64,000 bases of DNA from Lactuca virosa (lineage: Eukaryota > Streptophyta > Magnoliopsida > Asterales > Asteraceae): positions 251,926,484 to 251,990,483 of the forward strand of contig CAKMRJ010005412.1 of assembly GCA_928212115.1 (NCBI GenBank), in the 5' to 3' direction. The notes under the pieces were generated by a model. That model made no database searches. It was not told where the DNA came from and saw only the letters and a program-made list of their open reading frames with translations. Below, in pieces: positions 1-10,523 of this stretch (position 1 is the stretch's first letter; every line of letters begins with the position of its first letter). A program made the translations under genes and the position numbers.

Positions 1-701
1 GCAAATGAATCTCGTACACGAAACCACCGATCTAGCCTCCGCCTAACACATGCGATAATTATCTCTAATTAACACTTAAATTATAACTCTAAATAAACAA
101 AACTATGTTCTCTCTTTGAATCTCTTGGAATGGAAAAAAGACCATTTTACCCCTCCATGGTCTCCTTATTCTCTGTCTTGACCAACCCTAAAGTCAATAG
201 AAGTCAACACTCGAGTTAACAGTCCATGTTGACCCGACTCGTCGAGTGCACCTAGGTGACTCGGCGAGTCCCCTTGTTTCCAGAAGTGTCGTGAAAGTCC
301 CCCTTAGCTCGTCGAGTTGTCTCATCAACTCGCCGAGTCACACGTGTCTAGGCTCGTCGGGAAAACCCTAACCGACTCGTCAAGTCATCTCTCCGACTCG
401 TCGAGTCCTTTCAGAGTCTATTCTCATTCAGACGTTTTAAGGCAGATTTACAACCCCAAACTCTAGATCTAGCCTCCCAAGGCTGAGATACCACGTAAAG
501 CTACAAGCTTACATCCATGCATGGCACTTAGGGCTTGAAATGCCAAAGCAAGTTCCATTTAGAGTCTTAAACTCACAAGCTCCTCTATAACTGGATAAAG
601 CTGGGACCATTGGACTCTAGGGACCTCACAAGGTCCAGATCTGAAGTCTCAATCACTTGGTACACTGAAAGCCTCAAGGAAGATGAAATAAGCCCCAAAA
701 C
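1..701 (-). repeat. GypA 3' LTR, distal piece (interrupted)
   Basis: This stretch matches 14861-15555 almost base for base, so it is the second LTR of the gypsy element whose 5' LTR is 14343-16004. About 520 bp of this LTR lie left of the window. It holds several ACTCGTCGAGT-like palindromes (about 235-415). Relative to the other LTR it carries an extra copy of about 22 bp of the palindrome region near 385-406. CopA was inserted after base 701; the LTR resumes at 8647. No gene. Confidence 0.9.
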
Positions 702-1529
702 TGTTGGATTAGTGTCTAAGTCTATAACTATTTTGGTATGTACTTGACCCGATTGTGAGCATGGTCCTTTTGGGTTGCCTTCACACTGGTGACTAGACAT
801 GACTGTGCGGAGAGAGGTTGGTTTATTGTTAAGAATAATAAATTGGGGTATACATATGATTTTTTAATATATTATTGAATACTATTAATTGGAATCATCA
901 TTATTAATTAGTATTTAATCAGAAATTAATTAGGAATTAATTTCGGGATTAAAGGAATTAATTAAAAGTACATGGCTGTTTTTGTAATTATTTGATAGTT
1001 GAGACTTTAGGCTATTGGATCACCTTATTAAGGCTGAACGAAAATCCTAGAAGGATCTAGAGTTTCGTCCAAGGCTTAAGGAAAGGTGTCCATGGACTTG
1101 CTTAGGCCCTAAGCTAAGGGGATTAGGGTTCCACTTGAACCCTAGCTAGCCTCAAGTATAAAATAGCACCCTAAGGCACTAGAATTCGACCCACTCCTTG
1201 GGAAAACCTACTAGGGCCGAATTTTGGAGCTTAGTACTCTTCCTCCTCTCTCTCATATACATCCTCCCACTCAAGTGTGTTTGTGAGCCATTAGAGGTAC
1301 TACACACTTGTGGTACGTGCTTTCAAGAGCTAAGGAAACTCAAGGAACTAGTTGTTATTACTACATAACAACAAAAGGTATGTATTCTATTCTCCTATGT
1401 CAATTTCGAAAATAGTAGATGCATGCTAGGGTTCTTTTGTGTTCATAAAGTTGTATAACTAATAGTGAAAACATAGATCCGAATCTAGGGTTGCATGCAC
1501 ACATAGGATTGTTTGTATAAAACCCATCA
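702..1529 (+). repeat. CopA 5' LTR
   Basis: 828 bp, TG...CA ends. A TATAAAATA promoter box lies at 1157. It matches 7686-8525, but the two differ by many single-base gains and losses in short homopolymers between about 780 and 1300, while 1330-1529 is nearly identical to 8329-8525. Confidence 0.9.
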
Positions 1530-1530
1530 G

Positions 1531-1543
1531 TGGTATCAGAGAC
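1531..1543 (+). other. CopA primer binding site (initiator Met tRNA)
   Basis: TGGTATCAGAGAC, one base from the usual plant TGGTATCAGAGCC complementary to the 3' end of initiator Met tRNA. It starts one base after the LTR end. Confidence 0.85.
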
Positions 1544-2664
1544 ATTGGTTTTTGTTTTCAATTAGATTCTATACAAAAGTATGAATTTGACATATTAGGG
1601 TTTATAGCCAACAAACCCTAAAGGCATGATTTTTGAAATTAGGGTTCATAAACCCTAAATTTCGAAATTTGGTTAGGGTTTCCCAAATCCTTTCCTTAGC
1701 CTCCAAGATTTCGAATTCTAGGGTTATCCAACCCTAGGATTTCGAAATTGGCCTCCTCCCCAAGATTAGATCCTAAGTTTTAGGGATTTGGATAATGCCT
1801 TATCTTGTAATTATCTTTTAAGTGTTTAAATTTGGTAATTAAAGATTTTGAATGATCCCTTCCCATAATTTCGAATTTTAGGGGATTTAAGGGATTAGGT
1901 TAAGTTAATTGTTTAATTTAATAGATATCCTCCAAGCTTTAATAATTCAAATTAATTGTTTAATTTTGGATAATTAGTAAATCAAATTTTACTATTTAAG
2001 ATTAAAAGTTTTTAATTTTTCGAAAATTTTTTAAACCTAATTGTTTTGAAAAGTTTCAAAACTTGCCCTCAAGTTTTGGAATTTAAATTTTGATTAATAG
2101 TTTAATTATGTAACATTTAAATTCTAAAACCCTAGTATTTTAATTTTTGAAAAGGTTCAAATTACACCCTTATGGTTTTATTAATAAATTAAGGTGTATA
2201 ATTAAAAGAGATTTAATAAACCCATAAAGTTTTGGTTTACATTTAATTAAATTAAAAGTATAATTTATTAAATTAGACCATCTAGTATTTTAAAAGTGTA
2301 AAATACACTCTATACTATATATAACATTAAAAGTCTAACATTATATATATGTATGAGTAAACAGTCAGTCTTACCGTTAGTAGGCCTCATTCACGAAGCT
2401 GGTCTATAAGGGATGTTTAAGGAAATTGCCTATAAAATGGCGATTGAATGGGTATCCACTCTTACCCACCGCACTCTTGACTAGTGGAGGGTCGTTAGCC
2501 GAACGGGTAGGATAGGACAAAACCTTCCATTATAAGTATAATGAAATACAAAGTAACTAAATGCTTTTACAAATTCCCAAATCATAGTTACTTTAGGCAA
2601 AATGTGAAATTGTATGCTAATCCATGGAATTACACTTCACACCCTTGCCAAACGTTAGTGGAGC

Positions 2665-2767
2665 GTGCGTGGTTAACCGACGCACTAATTTGGGGTTGAC
2701 ATTGGTAGTGAAGGGTGGCTCGATGTTTATCATAGATCAATGGAGCGTGTGTGGTTAACCGGCACAT
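2665..2767 (+). other. Twin hairpins with GGTTAACC palindromic loop (CopA)
   Basis: Hairpin 1: GTGCG (2665-2669) pairs with CGCAC (2681-2685) around a loop holding GGTTAACC. Hairpin 2: GTGTG (2747-2751) pairs with CACAT (2763-2767, last pair G-U) around the same palindrome. The stems differ by a compensatory change. A self-complementary loop is the layout of retroviral dimer-initiation hairpins; any such role here is inference. Confidence 0.6.
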
Positions 2768-2827
2768 TGATTAGGTGATAGTAGCATTGAGTGCATCACG
2801 TAGATTCGTATGGTTATTCACACCTTG

Positions 2828-2856
2828 TTTGTGATCCTCGGCATCCCAGTCGCAAA
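2828..2856 (+). other. CGGCATCCC-loop hairpin, CopA copy 1 (leader)
   Basis: Stem TTTGTGA / TCGCAAA (one G-U), loop of 15 nt, TCCTCGGCATCCCAG. CopE5 and CopC have TCACAAA on the 3' side, which turns the G-U into a Watson-Crick pair. Confidence 0.6.
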
Positions 2857-3001
2857 TTTGAAGGGCATGATCGAGATTAAACATGCCATTGAAAAGTTCA
2901 ATGAATCTCAAAAGATCTAGGAGTTTCAATTCATTTAAAACTCAAACTTCTTTTTCGTTTTTCATGGTGGAAATTGGTAAATCGTCATTTGCCTACCTTC
3001 A

Positions 3002-3051
3002 AATATTCTGCAACTAGATTACGACATCCCTCTTCTAGGTTGTAGAGTATT
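3002..3051 (+). other. CGGCATCCC-loop hairpin, CopA copy 2 (before gag)
   Basis: The 5' arm ends in AACTAGA at 3018 and the 3' arm starts TCTAG at 3034. Pairing continues outwards to 3002/3051, about 17 pairs with one bulged G at 3039. The loop is 15 nt, TTACGACATCCCTCT. Confidence 0.6.
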
Positions 3052-3137
3052 GTGTTTGGATCCTAGCCTTGATGTTTCATTTGGGTGTTACATCAAGGAT
3101 TCTCATCAACTAACTTGAATTTTCTCCCGTTTTGTAG

Positions 3138-3788
3138 ATGTCTAAATCTTACAATGGTCTTCCCAAGTCCCTTGGAACAAGCTTTCCAAATGAAGATGAC
3201 GTTCCACGATACGATCGAGGAACAAGAGATCATGCTTCACTTCCTCCACCTCCTCCTATTATTCTCCCTAACCCACAAGTTCAAAGGCTTGAAAGGTTCA
3301 AGCTCACTCAAGCCCTATTGGCAAGTAAACACGAAGATGGGAAACCTGTGTGTGCACACGTCTTGGAGATAAAGTCACACATTGACAGGTTAAGGATGCT
3401 GTGTGTCAAGATTTCAGGTGAGTTGGCTGTTGACTGGGTTCTTCAGTCGCTTCCTGAATCATATAGTGAGTTTGTTAGAGAGTACTATATGATGGACCAT
3501 GACGTGACCCTCATTGATTTGACCTATTTGCTTATAGCTGCTGAATCAGCAATGATTTGGCGTGCTGATCAAGCAAATTTGTCTGGCGATCAAGCAAATT
3601 TGTCTGGTGACACTGGGAATCCAGAAAAGGTAAATTCTGAGATAGTTCCTTGTGCCATTCCAAAAGAGTCCATTTGCTTCTATTGCCAAGAGTAGGGGCA
3701 TTGGAGACGAAGTTGCCCTATTTACCTGAGAGATCTGAGAGATGGGAGAGTCAAGACGTATGGCTCTACTTCAGGTAAAATCCATTAA
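3138..3788 (+). pseudogene. CopA gag, interrupted by an amber codon in the zinc knuckle
   Basis: Copia-type Gag, which packages element RNA into virus-like particles in the cytoplasm. The frame opens at ATG 3138 (MSKSYNGLPK...) and has a proline run (PPPPPII, about residue 38). A UBN2-like core follows (about residues 50-150), recognisable by HVLEIKSHIDRL and LAVDWVLQSLPESYSEFV. A 7-residue repeat QANLSGD occurs twice in tandem before the knuckle. The CCHC knuckle CFYCQE-GHWRRSCP is split by TAG at 3693-3695; the frame then stays open to TAA at 3786. So the 185-residue product lacks the last His and Cys of the knuckle. The start is supported by the similar ATG at 59305 in CopE5. Read-through of the stop is possible but unsupported. 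Confidence 0.75.
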
Positions 3789-5452
3789 CTAACTCTATAA
3801 GTTCCTATTCTTTGATTCTTAATACATGATGTGATAAAATTACATTTTGATGTTTTGCAGGATCGGAGAAAAGAAAGGAAGCTTAACGAAGAAGCGTGCT
3901 AAATCTGATCCTTAAGAAATGGTTTTCGATCGCATAGATTCAAAGATCGGATTTTGAGCTGCTACTTTAGAGTTAGGATAGATTGCTAAGAAATATGTAA
4001 TAACATAGTTTTTCAGTTGAATTGCATTGTAAGGACAAATTTTTTCCGCAATAAAATAAATTTTGATTTTTTCTTATTTATTTATCCTTGCGATGGCATG
4101 TATGAAAAATTGATGTTTGAATGATTAGCAATGATGGATTTGATTCTTAATTAGGTTATTTGTGGAAGTGTCGAGAGTTTACCAAATGGGGAGAGTTTCT
4201 CATCGCCCAAGTTTCAAGTGGATAGAAACTTGGAATCATGCAACATGTATTATATGATGAATGAAAAACTTTCACATTTCGGAAATTTGGACTAATTCTT
4301 TGACAAAGTGTCAATTGAACAACTAGGAGATCGAGTACACTAGGTCGTACGTTGATCAAATCTACCACAAGAGTGACAAAGATATTCGTCATGATTTACT
4401 AAAGTTTAGTAAATATGGTTATACTTATAAGATTGAGTATAATTATGAGTTGATTGAAAGAGTTTCAATCAATAGCAGAACAAATAAGAAGAATCTAGTA
4501 GGCAGAAAGATAAAAGTTTCTCTATTCTAAGAAGAAGGGAGAGTAAATTTTATTGTGTTTTATGATAGGTCTTAATGATTAAGAACCATGTCTCAATTGA
4601 TCCTCTAAGTGAGTCTCAGTGCAATTGCATGTCTAAGAAGAGTAATCGAGAATTGTAGAAATGGTTAAATCAAGAAGTCAATCATACTTCGTTCCAATAT
4701 CAAGTCTTAGAGTCAAGATTGTGACATGAGTGACAAGTCTTAAGTAGGTTTATAACACTCAAGAAATGTGGAATTAGAAAAGGTTTTCTTATTCTTGCAC
4801 ATTTGAAAATGGTAAGTTGTGTTGTCTTGGATAGGACAAAGACCAACTAGGACCAATTATGTGACGTGTTTTTGTCTTGATAAGAACTACACTAACTCTT
4901 GAATATTTGTTTTGTCTAGGAAAGTTTCCTGACAAGAGAATCATATATGTCAAGAGGTCAGTGGGAGTTTTAATGATCTTGGAAAAGTTTCAAGAACAAA
5001 TCAAGAATAAACCTTATCGATCATCACTAGCACACGACTTGAGGTTTACAACCTATCGTGTTGACAAAATCTTGTTTCTGTGCCATTCCAGTTTGGTTAA
5101 TTGTGCATGTGAGTTCTATGAGTTCTCATTTGAATGCATAAAGGCAAATCACCTTGATCAATGGAAAGTACATTGATATGTAGGGGTGAGTTGTTGAACA
5201 ACTTGGAAGACATGGTGGGAATTCGTGCTACCATGAGGCAAGAAATCAAAATTGAACAAGTTCAATCCATATGAGTTGGATTTGTCACAAACATTATCTT
5301 ATGATTGTTGTTATGAAAAATTCACATGGATAGGAACACATACACTTTAAAATCTATGTGTCATAAGGTTTCTCTCCTTCATGAAAATGATTGTGAGGAA
5401 ACACTTTCACTAAGAGAGATTTTAAGGAGATAGCGATTGTGTAAATTGCATT

Positions 5453-5501
5453 CGCAAATTCGATTATGATTACGGCATCCCTTTTCATAGTTCAAATTGT
5501 G
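5453..5501 (+). other. CGGCATCCC-loop hairpin, CopA copy 3
   Basis: Closing stem ATTATGA / TCATAGT (one wobble), loop TTACGGCATCCCTTT (15 nt, 5470-5484). Counting outwards, 15 of 17 positions pair, with C/C and A/A mismatches at steps 9 and 12. Confidence 0.6.
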
Positions 5502-6011
5502 AGATTTGGCGATTAGTCTGAATGTTGGGGACTTAGTAATATAAGTTCTGAATTAGTTTAGACACACATGTGAGCTATCTAAGGAAAGGTGTATGAGTTT
5601 GAGAAGCTAAGATAAAGGCTTATCGAAGCACCTAGTATTAGAAATATGGACTTTGGAATTCAATAAGTATTGTTTTCTAGAAGTTCAAGTGTTTTCTGAA
5701 TACATGTCAAAGCTAGTGGGAGCATAAGTGTTATGCTTGTATGGAAATAATCATTGTGTTAGTTGGAGCATGATTATTATTCAAGTATTGCAAGTTAGCA
5801 ATATTAATTATAGAAAACAAAGATTCACTTGCCAAGTTGTAGGGGTTGACAAGTTGTTTTGCTATAATTAAGGGAGAGAATATTATACTTCATTTCAAAT
5901 CTAAAGGCTTAGATTGTGGAATTTTAATCAAATTTAGTCAAATATATATGAATGTTGTGTTGGAATGGTTCAACATGAGGAAATTCTATATATGGAAAGG
6001 ATAATTGCATT

Positions 6012-6063
6012 CTCAAATTTTGGTTATGATTACGGCATCCCTTTTCATAATCAAAATTGTGAG
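6012..6063 (+). other. CGGCATCCC-loop hairpin, CopA copy 4
   Basis: The longest continuous stem in CopA: AATTTTGGTTATGA pairs with TCATAATCAAAATT (one G-U). After one bulged G (6059), CTCA/TGAG continue it, for 18 pairs in all. The loop is 15 nt, TTACGGCATCCCTTT. Confidence 0.65.
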
Positions 6064-7328
6064 AACATGGCAATTAGAAATATTATAGCAGAAGACTGGT
6101 AAAGTATCACGTCTTCATGTAAGACATTATGAATCGTGTCTCATACGCTTCGGGTATAGGATCGATTGCTTATGCTATAATGTTTGATCATTCTAAAATT
6201 TTCCAAATGCTTAGCGCAATAAGAGGGAAAAGGGACTAGAACGGTTTTGACTAAAATAATTAAACAACTATCAAAGGACAATCTAAGGTTCGCCAAGGAT
6301 TTGTTGCTTGTGAGTAGTTGGAAGTATAGTGTTGGATAGACCATATCGACATTATTATGAATAGATAAGATTCTATTAAAGAATGAGTTGCCATATGTCA
6401 AATATGGAAATGTTTCCATATTGGGAGTTGGAAATTGAGAATTTATGTCTAGATTAGAAAATTTTATGCAAAAGGATGTTCAAAGGAATGTACTTTGAGT
6501 GAGAGACATCACATCTATAGAATTGTTTGTAACAATTTCTGATAGAGACCTTGTAATTTCATTGGCCAAGTCCTTGTGACTTTTGTGCTATGACTTTGTG
6601 AAAGGATCGTTTCATAAAATGTTAGAATCTAACATATTCTAGTAGTGGCGAGAACCTTGTGTTCTTACACTAACGATGAGGATTAGGAATTGTGAAATGA
6701 GCATCATTGGAAAAGTTTTCAGTTGATCTATTTCACAAAGCATGGACCATAGGAAACAAAGTGTGCATGCTTGGAGCATGGGACAATTATTGTTGTAATT
6801 CAAGTAATAAGTTGATTTTCTGAAACAGTAAGCAATGAATAATAAGTAATCAATATGGTGTTTAAATAAAAGTGTTTTATTTACGCTCAAAAGTTTTGGG
6901 GCCATATAGGATTAATATTATTATTGCGTTTCACTCTGTATGTTTTGACTTCCAGAATAACTGGGTTATTCGAACCTCCACAGTCGGTCGTACGTTGGAA
7001 ATAGGTATGAAGCAAGACTGTCATGAATTTGTCTGTAGATTGTCTAAACTGTTTAGACATAGCACAAGTTTGCTGCAGAGTTCATGAGTGCTTTGATAAG
7101 ATTAAAGTATTGGATTAAACCCACGCTCACTTGAATCACTCCATGGATTTATCACGGGTGATTAGTGAGACGATAACATTGTATATTCTTGAAACCAAGA
7201 CGTGTGAGTTGTAATCTGCTGGTCGGTTACACATTGATGATAAGTAAACGCACCAGTAACTTGGTGTTATAAAACTTATTGTTGTGTGTGATTCGATTAG
7301 TAGGTGCAAGCAAGCATTTGAGTCGAAG

Positions 7329-7361
7329 TTTATCCATTCCTTTTACCCAAAGTGGGATAAA
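7329..7361 (+). other. Conserved 3' hairpin TTTATCC/GGATAAA (CopA)
   Basis: TTTATCC at 7329-7335 pairs with GGATAAA at 7355-7361. The equivalent in CopE5 is 63405-63411 with 63428-63434; its loop has changed length but the stem is kept. Confidence 0.4.
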
Positions 7362-7674
7362 AGCGATATATGTGGGCCCCTCGATGATTTAGTGATGACA
7401 CCTAAGCGCTTGGCCAAGCCGGGACTAAGTTGATGTGTTCAAATTGTAGTCTGTTGTCAGTCGTCATAAATCGGAAATCGGGAAACAACACATAGACTGA
7501 GAGAATGATTATAATCCATGTCTCACGTCTATACGATATCTAGAATGGAGGAATATATGATCCTTTTTCTAAAGGACACACTTCTAATAAGATCAGAGTT
7601 GACAGCGGCTTTTGAGAGCTACGATTGCTGATCAGGTTCTGAAGTCATACACAGAATAGTTATTAGACTTATCC

Positions 7675-7685
7675 AAGTGGGAGAC
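7675..7685 (+). other. CopA polypurine tract
   Basis: AAGTGGGAGAC immediately before the second LTR, identical in CopE5 at 63740-63750. It is the expected plus-strand priming site. Confidence 0.8.
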
Positions 7686-8525
7686 TGTTGGATTAGTGTC
7701 TAAGTCTATAACTATTTTGGTATGTACTTGACCCGATTGTGAGCATGGTCCTTTTGGGTTGCCTTCACACTGGTGACTAGACAGGATGACTGTTGAGGAG
7801 AGAGGTTGGTTTATTGTTAAGAATAATAAATTGGGGTATAAATATGATTTTTTAATATATTATATGAATAATATATTAATTTGGAATCATATTATTAATT
7901 AGTATTTAATCAGAAATTAATTAGGAATTAATTTCGGGATTAAAGGAATTAATTAAAAGTACAGGGGCTGTTTTGTAATTATTTGATAGTTGAGACTTTA
8001 GGCTATTGGATCACCTTTATTAAGGCTTGAACGAAAATCCTAGAAGGATCTAGGAGTTTTCGTCCAAGGGCTTAAGGAAAGGAGTCCATGGACTTGCTTA
8101 GGCCCTAAGCTAAGGGATTAGGGTTTCCACCTTGAAACCCTAGCTAGCCTCAAGTATAAATAACACCCTAAGGCACTAGAATTCGACCACTCCTTGGGAA
8201 AACCCTACTAGGGCCGAATTTTGGAGCTTAGTACTCTTCCTCCTCTCTCTCATATACATCCTCCCACTCAAAGTGTGTTTGTGAGCCATTAGAGGTACTA
8301 CACTTGTGGTACTTGCTTTCAAGAGCTAAGGAAACTCAAGGAACTAGTTGTTATTACTACATAACAACAAAAGGTATGTATTCTATTCTCCTATGTCAAT
8401 TTCGAAAATAGTAGATGCATGCTAGGGTTCTTTTGTGTTCATAAAGTTGTATAACTAATAGTGAAAACATAGATCCGAATCTAGGGTTGCATGCACACAT
8501 AGGATTGTTTGTATAAAACCCATCA
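7686..8525 (+). repeat. CopA 3' LTR
   Basis: 840 bp, TGTTGG...CATCA, with TATAAATA at 8155. See the 5' LTR for the pattern of differences. Confidence 0.9.
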
Positions 8526-8646
8526 GTGGTATCAGAGACATTGGTTTTTGTTTTCAATTTGATTCTATACAAAAGTATGAATTTGACATATTAGGGTTTA
8601 TAGCCAACAAACCCTAAAGGCATGATTTTTGAAATTAGGGTTGTAT
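8526..8646 (+). repeat. Leader segment repeated beyond the 3' LTR of CopA
   Basis: Starts with the primer site TGGTATCAGAGAC (8527-8539) and matches 1530-1646 for 117 bases, then meets GTAT and target DNA. A normal insertion ends at the LTR. This looks like what remains of a second, head-to-tail copy of the element, mostly deleted. The last bases (TTGTATAAAAC) also resemble the LTR's own end (TTTGTATAAAAC), so a deletion using that short match is plausible. Confidence 0.75.
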
Positions 8647-9114
8647 AAAACTCCATAAAATGAGATCTAATCAAACTAGTGAGCAAGGTAGAGACGTTTT
8701 ACCTTCAACAGAAGCTCTAGATGAAATAACACCAGATCCCACAAACCTCTTCTCGTTCCTTGCTTGATTCTTCTCTTCTTCTTCACAAATTGCACCAAAA
8801 TGCCCAAAGATTAGCTCTCTTTCTCTCTTAGCTCACTAAAAACGATTAGGGTTTCACACAGGGGAGTAGGGTGGCTGGTGAGGCGGAAATGAGGGCTTAA
8901 GCTCCTTTAAATAGGACCCAACCCCGAAGATTTAGGGTTTCCTCACACAGCGCCAACTCGGCAATTCGACTCTCTGACTCGTCTAGTTGGTCATTAAACC
9001 CACGTGGCCAATCCGACTCTACTCGACGAGTTAGGCATACCACTCGGCGATTCACTCAGTCAACCCTAAAAATATAAATATATAAATATTATACCTGGGA
9101 GTCGGGATGTAAAA
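8647..9114 (-). repeat. GypA 3' LTR, proximal piece
   Basis: Continues the LTR of 1-701 after the CopA insertion and matches about 15536-16004. The final bases read GATGTAAAA where the partner LTR has GATGTTACA, so the terminal inverted repeat is damaged. It contains GACTCGTCTAGT- and ACTCGGCGATT-like decayed palindromes. Confidence 0.88.
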
Positions 9115-9131
9115 ATTCTCCCCTACTAGAA

Positions 9132-9584
9132 TCAGACTTCTCCCTCGAAGTCATGCTTCGGAAACAACTCTAGGTACTTCTCGCACATCTTGGACTCCAA
9201 CTCCCAAGTCCACTCGGATCCCCTGCGGTGCTCCCAATGCACCTTAACCAGTTGCACCTCCTTGTTCCTCAGGGTCTTAACTTTTCTATCCAAAATTGCT
9301 ATCGGTCTCTCAATGTAATTCATGCTCGCATCTACCTGAATGTCCTCTAAGGGTACCAATTCTGTTTCATCGGCTACACACTTCCTCAACTGAGACACGT
9401 GGAAGGTGTTATGAATCTGGCTCAACTCTGCAGGTTGCTCCAATCGATAGGCTACCTTCCCCACTCTGGCAGTCACTCTGAAAGGACCAATATATCTAGG
9501 ACCCAACTTCCCCCGCTTCCTGAATCGGATCACCCATTTCCACGGGGATACTTTCAGGGGGACAAAATCTCTAACCCGGCGACT
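9132..9584 (-). pseudogene. GypA pol C-terminus, integrase tail and chromodomain-like region
   Basis: C-terminal end of a chromovirus polyprotein. Readable are MIRFRKRGKLGPRYIGPF (the integrase GPF/Y-type module), then FHVSQLRKC and a chromodomain-like segment around RPIAILDRKVKTLRNKEV and SEWTWELE. Chromodomains are thought to steer integration to marked chromatin. The frame ends in TGA at 9132, just inside the purine tract (9115-9130). A stop near 9586 separates it from the integrase core. The family matches GypE3 (48173-48585), about as long. Confidence 0.8.
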
Positions 9585-10523
9585 CTAAGCTGTCAGTAGC
9601 CTCTGCCTGACCTCCTGAATCTGTTCAGTCATCTTGAGCACTATCTCAGTGCTACCCATCACTCTCTGCCCTACCTCTCCCCAACAGATGGGAGTCCAAC
9701 ACCTCCTCCCATATAAGAGCTCAAAGGGAGGCATACCAATACGGGAATGATGGTTGTTGTTATAAGAAAACTTATCCAAGGGAAAATAGGTGTCTCAACT
9801 TCCTCCGAAGTCCATAACACATGCACGCATCATGTCTTCAAGCGTCTGAATCGTCCGCTCACTCAGGTCGTCTGTCTGTGGGTGGTATGCGGTACTGAAG
9901 TGAAATCGGGTACCCAACTCCTCATGAAACTTCTTCCAGAACCTGGAAGTAAAACGCACATCCCGATCTGACACTATCGATGTCGACACTCCATGCCGTG
10001 CCACCACCTCTCCCACATAAATCTCGGCCAATTTCTCTGCAGAAGAGCTCTCACTGATAGCAAGGAAGTGAGCACTCTTCGTCAACCGGTCCACAATCAC
10101 CCATATCACGTCGACACCTCGCGCGGTTCTCGGTAACTTGGTGATAAAATCCATAGAAATCTGTTCCCACTTCCATTGGGGAACCTCTAAAGGCTGCAAC
10201 AAACCATGCGGTCGCTGGTGCTCTGCCTTGACCTGATGACAGGTCAAGCATCTCTCGACTACCCATGCCACATCTCTCTTCACATAGGGCCACCAATAAT
10301 CCCTCTTCAAGTCTAAATACATCTTGGTGGCTCCCGGATGGATCTAGAATCTCGATCTATGTGCCTCCTCCATCATAATGCTTTGATCTCCACCGGTATA
10401 GGGCACCCAAATCCGCCCACAGAAAGTCATAAGCCCCTGACTATCCGTCTCAAACTCGGAAACCTGTCCGATCACCCGCTCCCTCTTGCGGTTCTCCGGT
10501 CTCACAGCCTCCACCTGGGCCTC
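9585..10523 (-). pseudogene. GypA integrase, broken
   Basis: Ty3/gypsy integrase, which inserts element cDNA. A zinc-finger half (ERCLTCHQVKAEHQRPHG) is followed by the catalytic core: ISMDFITKLPRT, VSDRDVRFTSRFWKKFHEEL and HPQTDDLSERTIQTLEDM, so D, D and E are in place. There are in-frame stops near 10347 (before IHPGATKMY), near 9793 (after DFGGS) and at 10524. A Gly is replaced by Asp in the usual QTDGQSERT motif (here DDLSERT). It cannot give a functional polyprotein. Confidence 0.8.

Larger units (their letters stand above)
1544..3137 (+). other. CopA leader, long structured 5' untranslated region
   Basis: About 1.6 kb between primer site and gag ATG with no frame of note. The first half is AT-rich, with many AAACCCTA and TTTCGAAAT stretches. 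The second half (about 2370-2940) is conserved in CopC (35850-36390) and CopE5 (58540-59095), clearly better than the coding parts. It holds the twin GGTTAACC hairpins and two CGGCATCCC-type hairpins listed separately. Confidence 0.75.
3789..7670 (+). pseudogene. CopA post-gag region: pol relics and conserved non-coding 3' part
   Basis: About 3.9 kb with no long frame. Short stretches recall copia integrase, for example FSKYGYTYKIEY near 4400-4440 followed by NKKNLVGRKIK, in a frame soon closed by stops. The region is collinear with 60053-63737 in CopE5, so both descend from an already decayed master. The last 400 bases (about 7270-7680) are conserved with 63340-63750, including the palindrome GCTTGGCCAAGC and a TTTATCC/GGATAAA hairpin. 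Two CGGCATCCC-loop hairpins lie inside. Confidence 0.6.
702..8646 (+). mobile_element. CopA, copia-like LTR retrotransposon, coding-dead
   Basis: A complete LTR-internal-LTR unit inserted in the GypA LTR. It has two LTRs starting TGTTGG and ending CA (702-1529 and 7686-8525), a primer site at 1531, a gag relic at 3138 and a purine tract before the second LTR. The 5-base sequence AAAAC flanks it at 697-701 and 8647-8651, the expected target duplication. Unusually, the right end is not the LTR end: 121 more bases follow, repeating the start of the element's own leader (8526-8646). Gag with a UBN2-like core and one CCHC knuckle fits Ty1/copia. No intact protease, integrase or reverse transcriptase frame is present. 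The same family occurs at 35486-36398 and 56974-64000. Confidence 0.88.

Noticed and set aside
3774..3861. Possible intron after CopA gag (CAG|GTAAAA ... TTTTGCAG)
   Set aside because: CopE5 lacks the acceptor at the same place (TTTTAAG), and the downstream frame is only a few codons long.
9747..9971. Plus-strand frames within GypA and similar opposite-strand frames in GypE3 and GypE4
   Set aside because: Antisense shadows of conserved pol domains; no family resemblance of their own.
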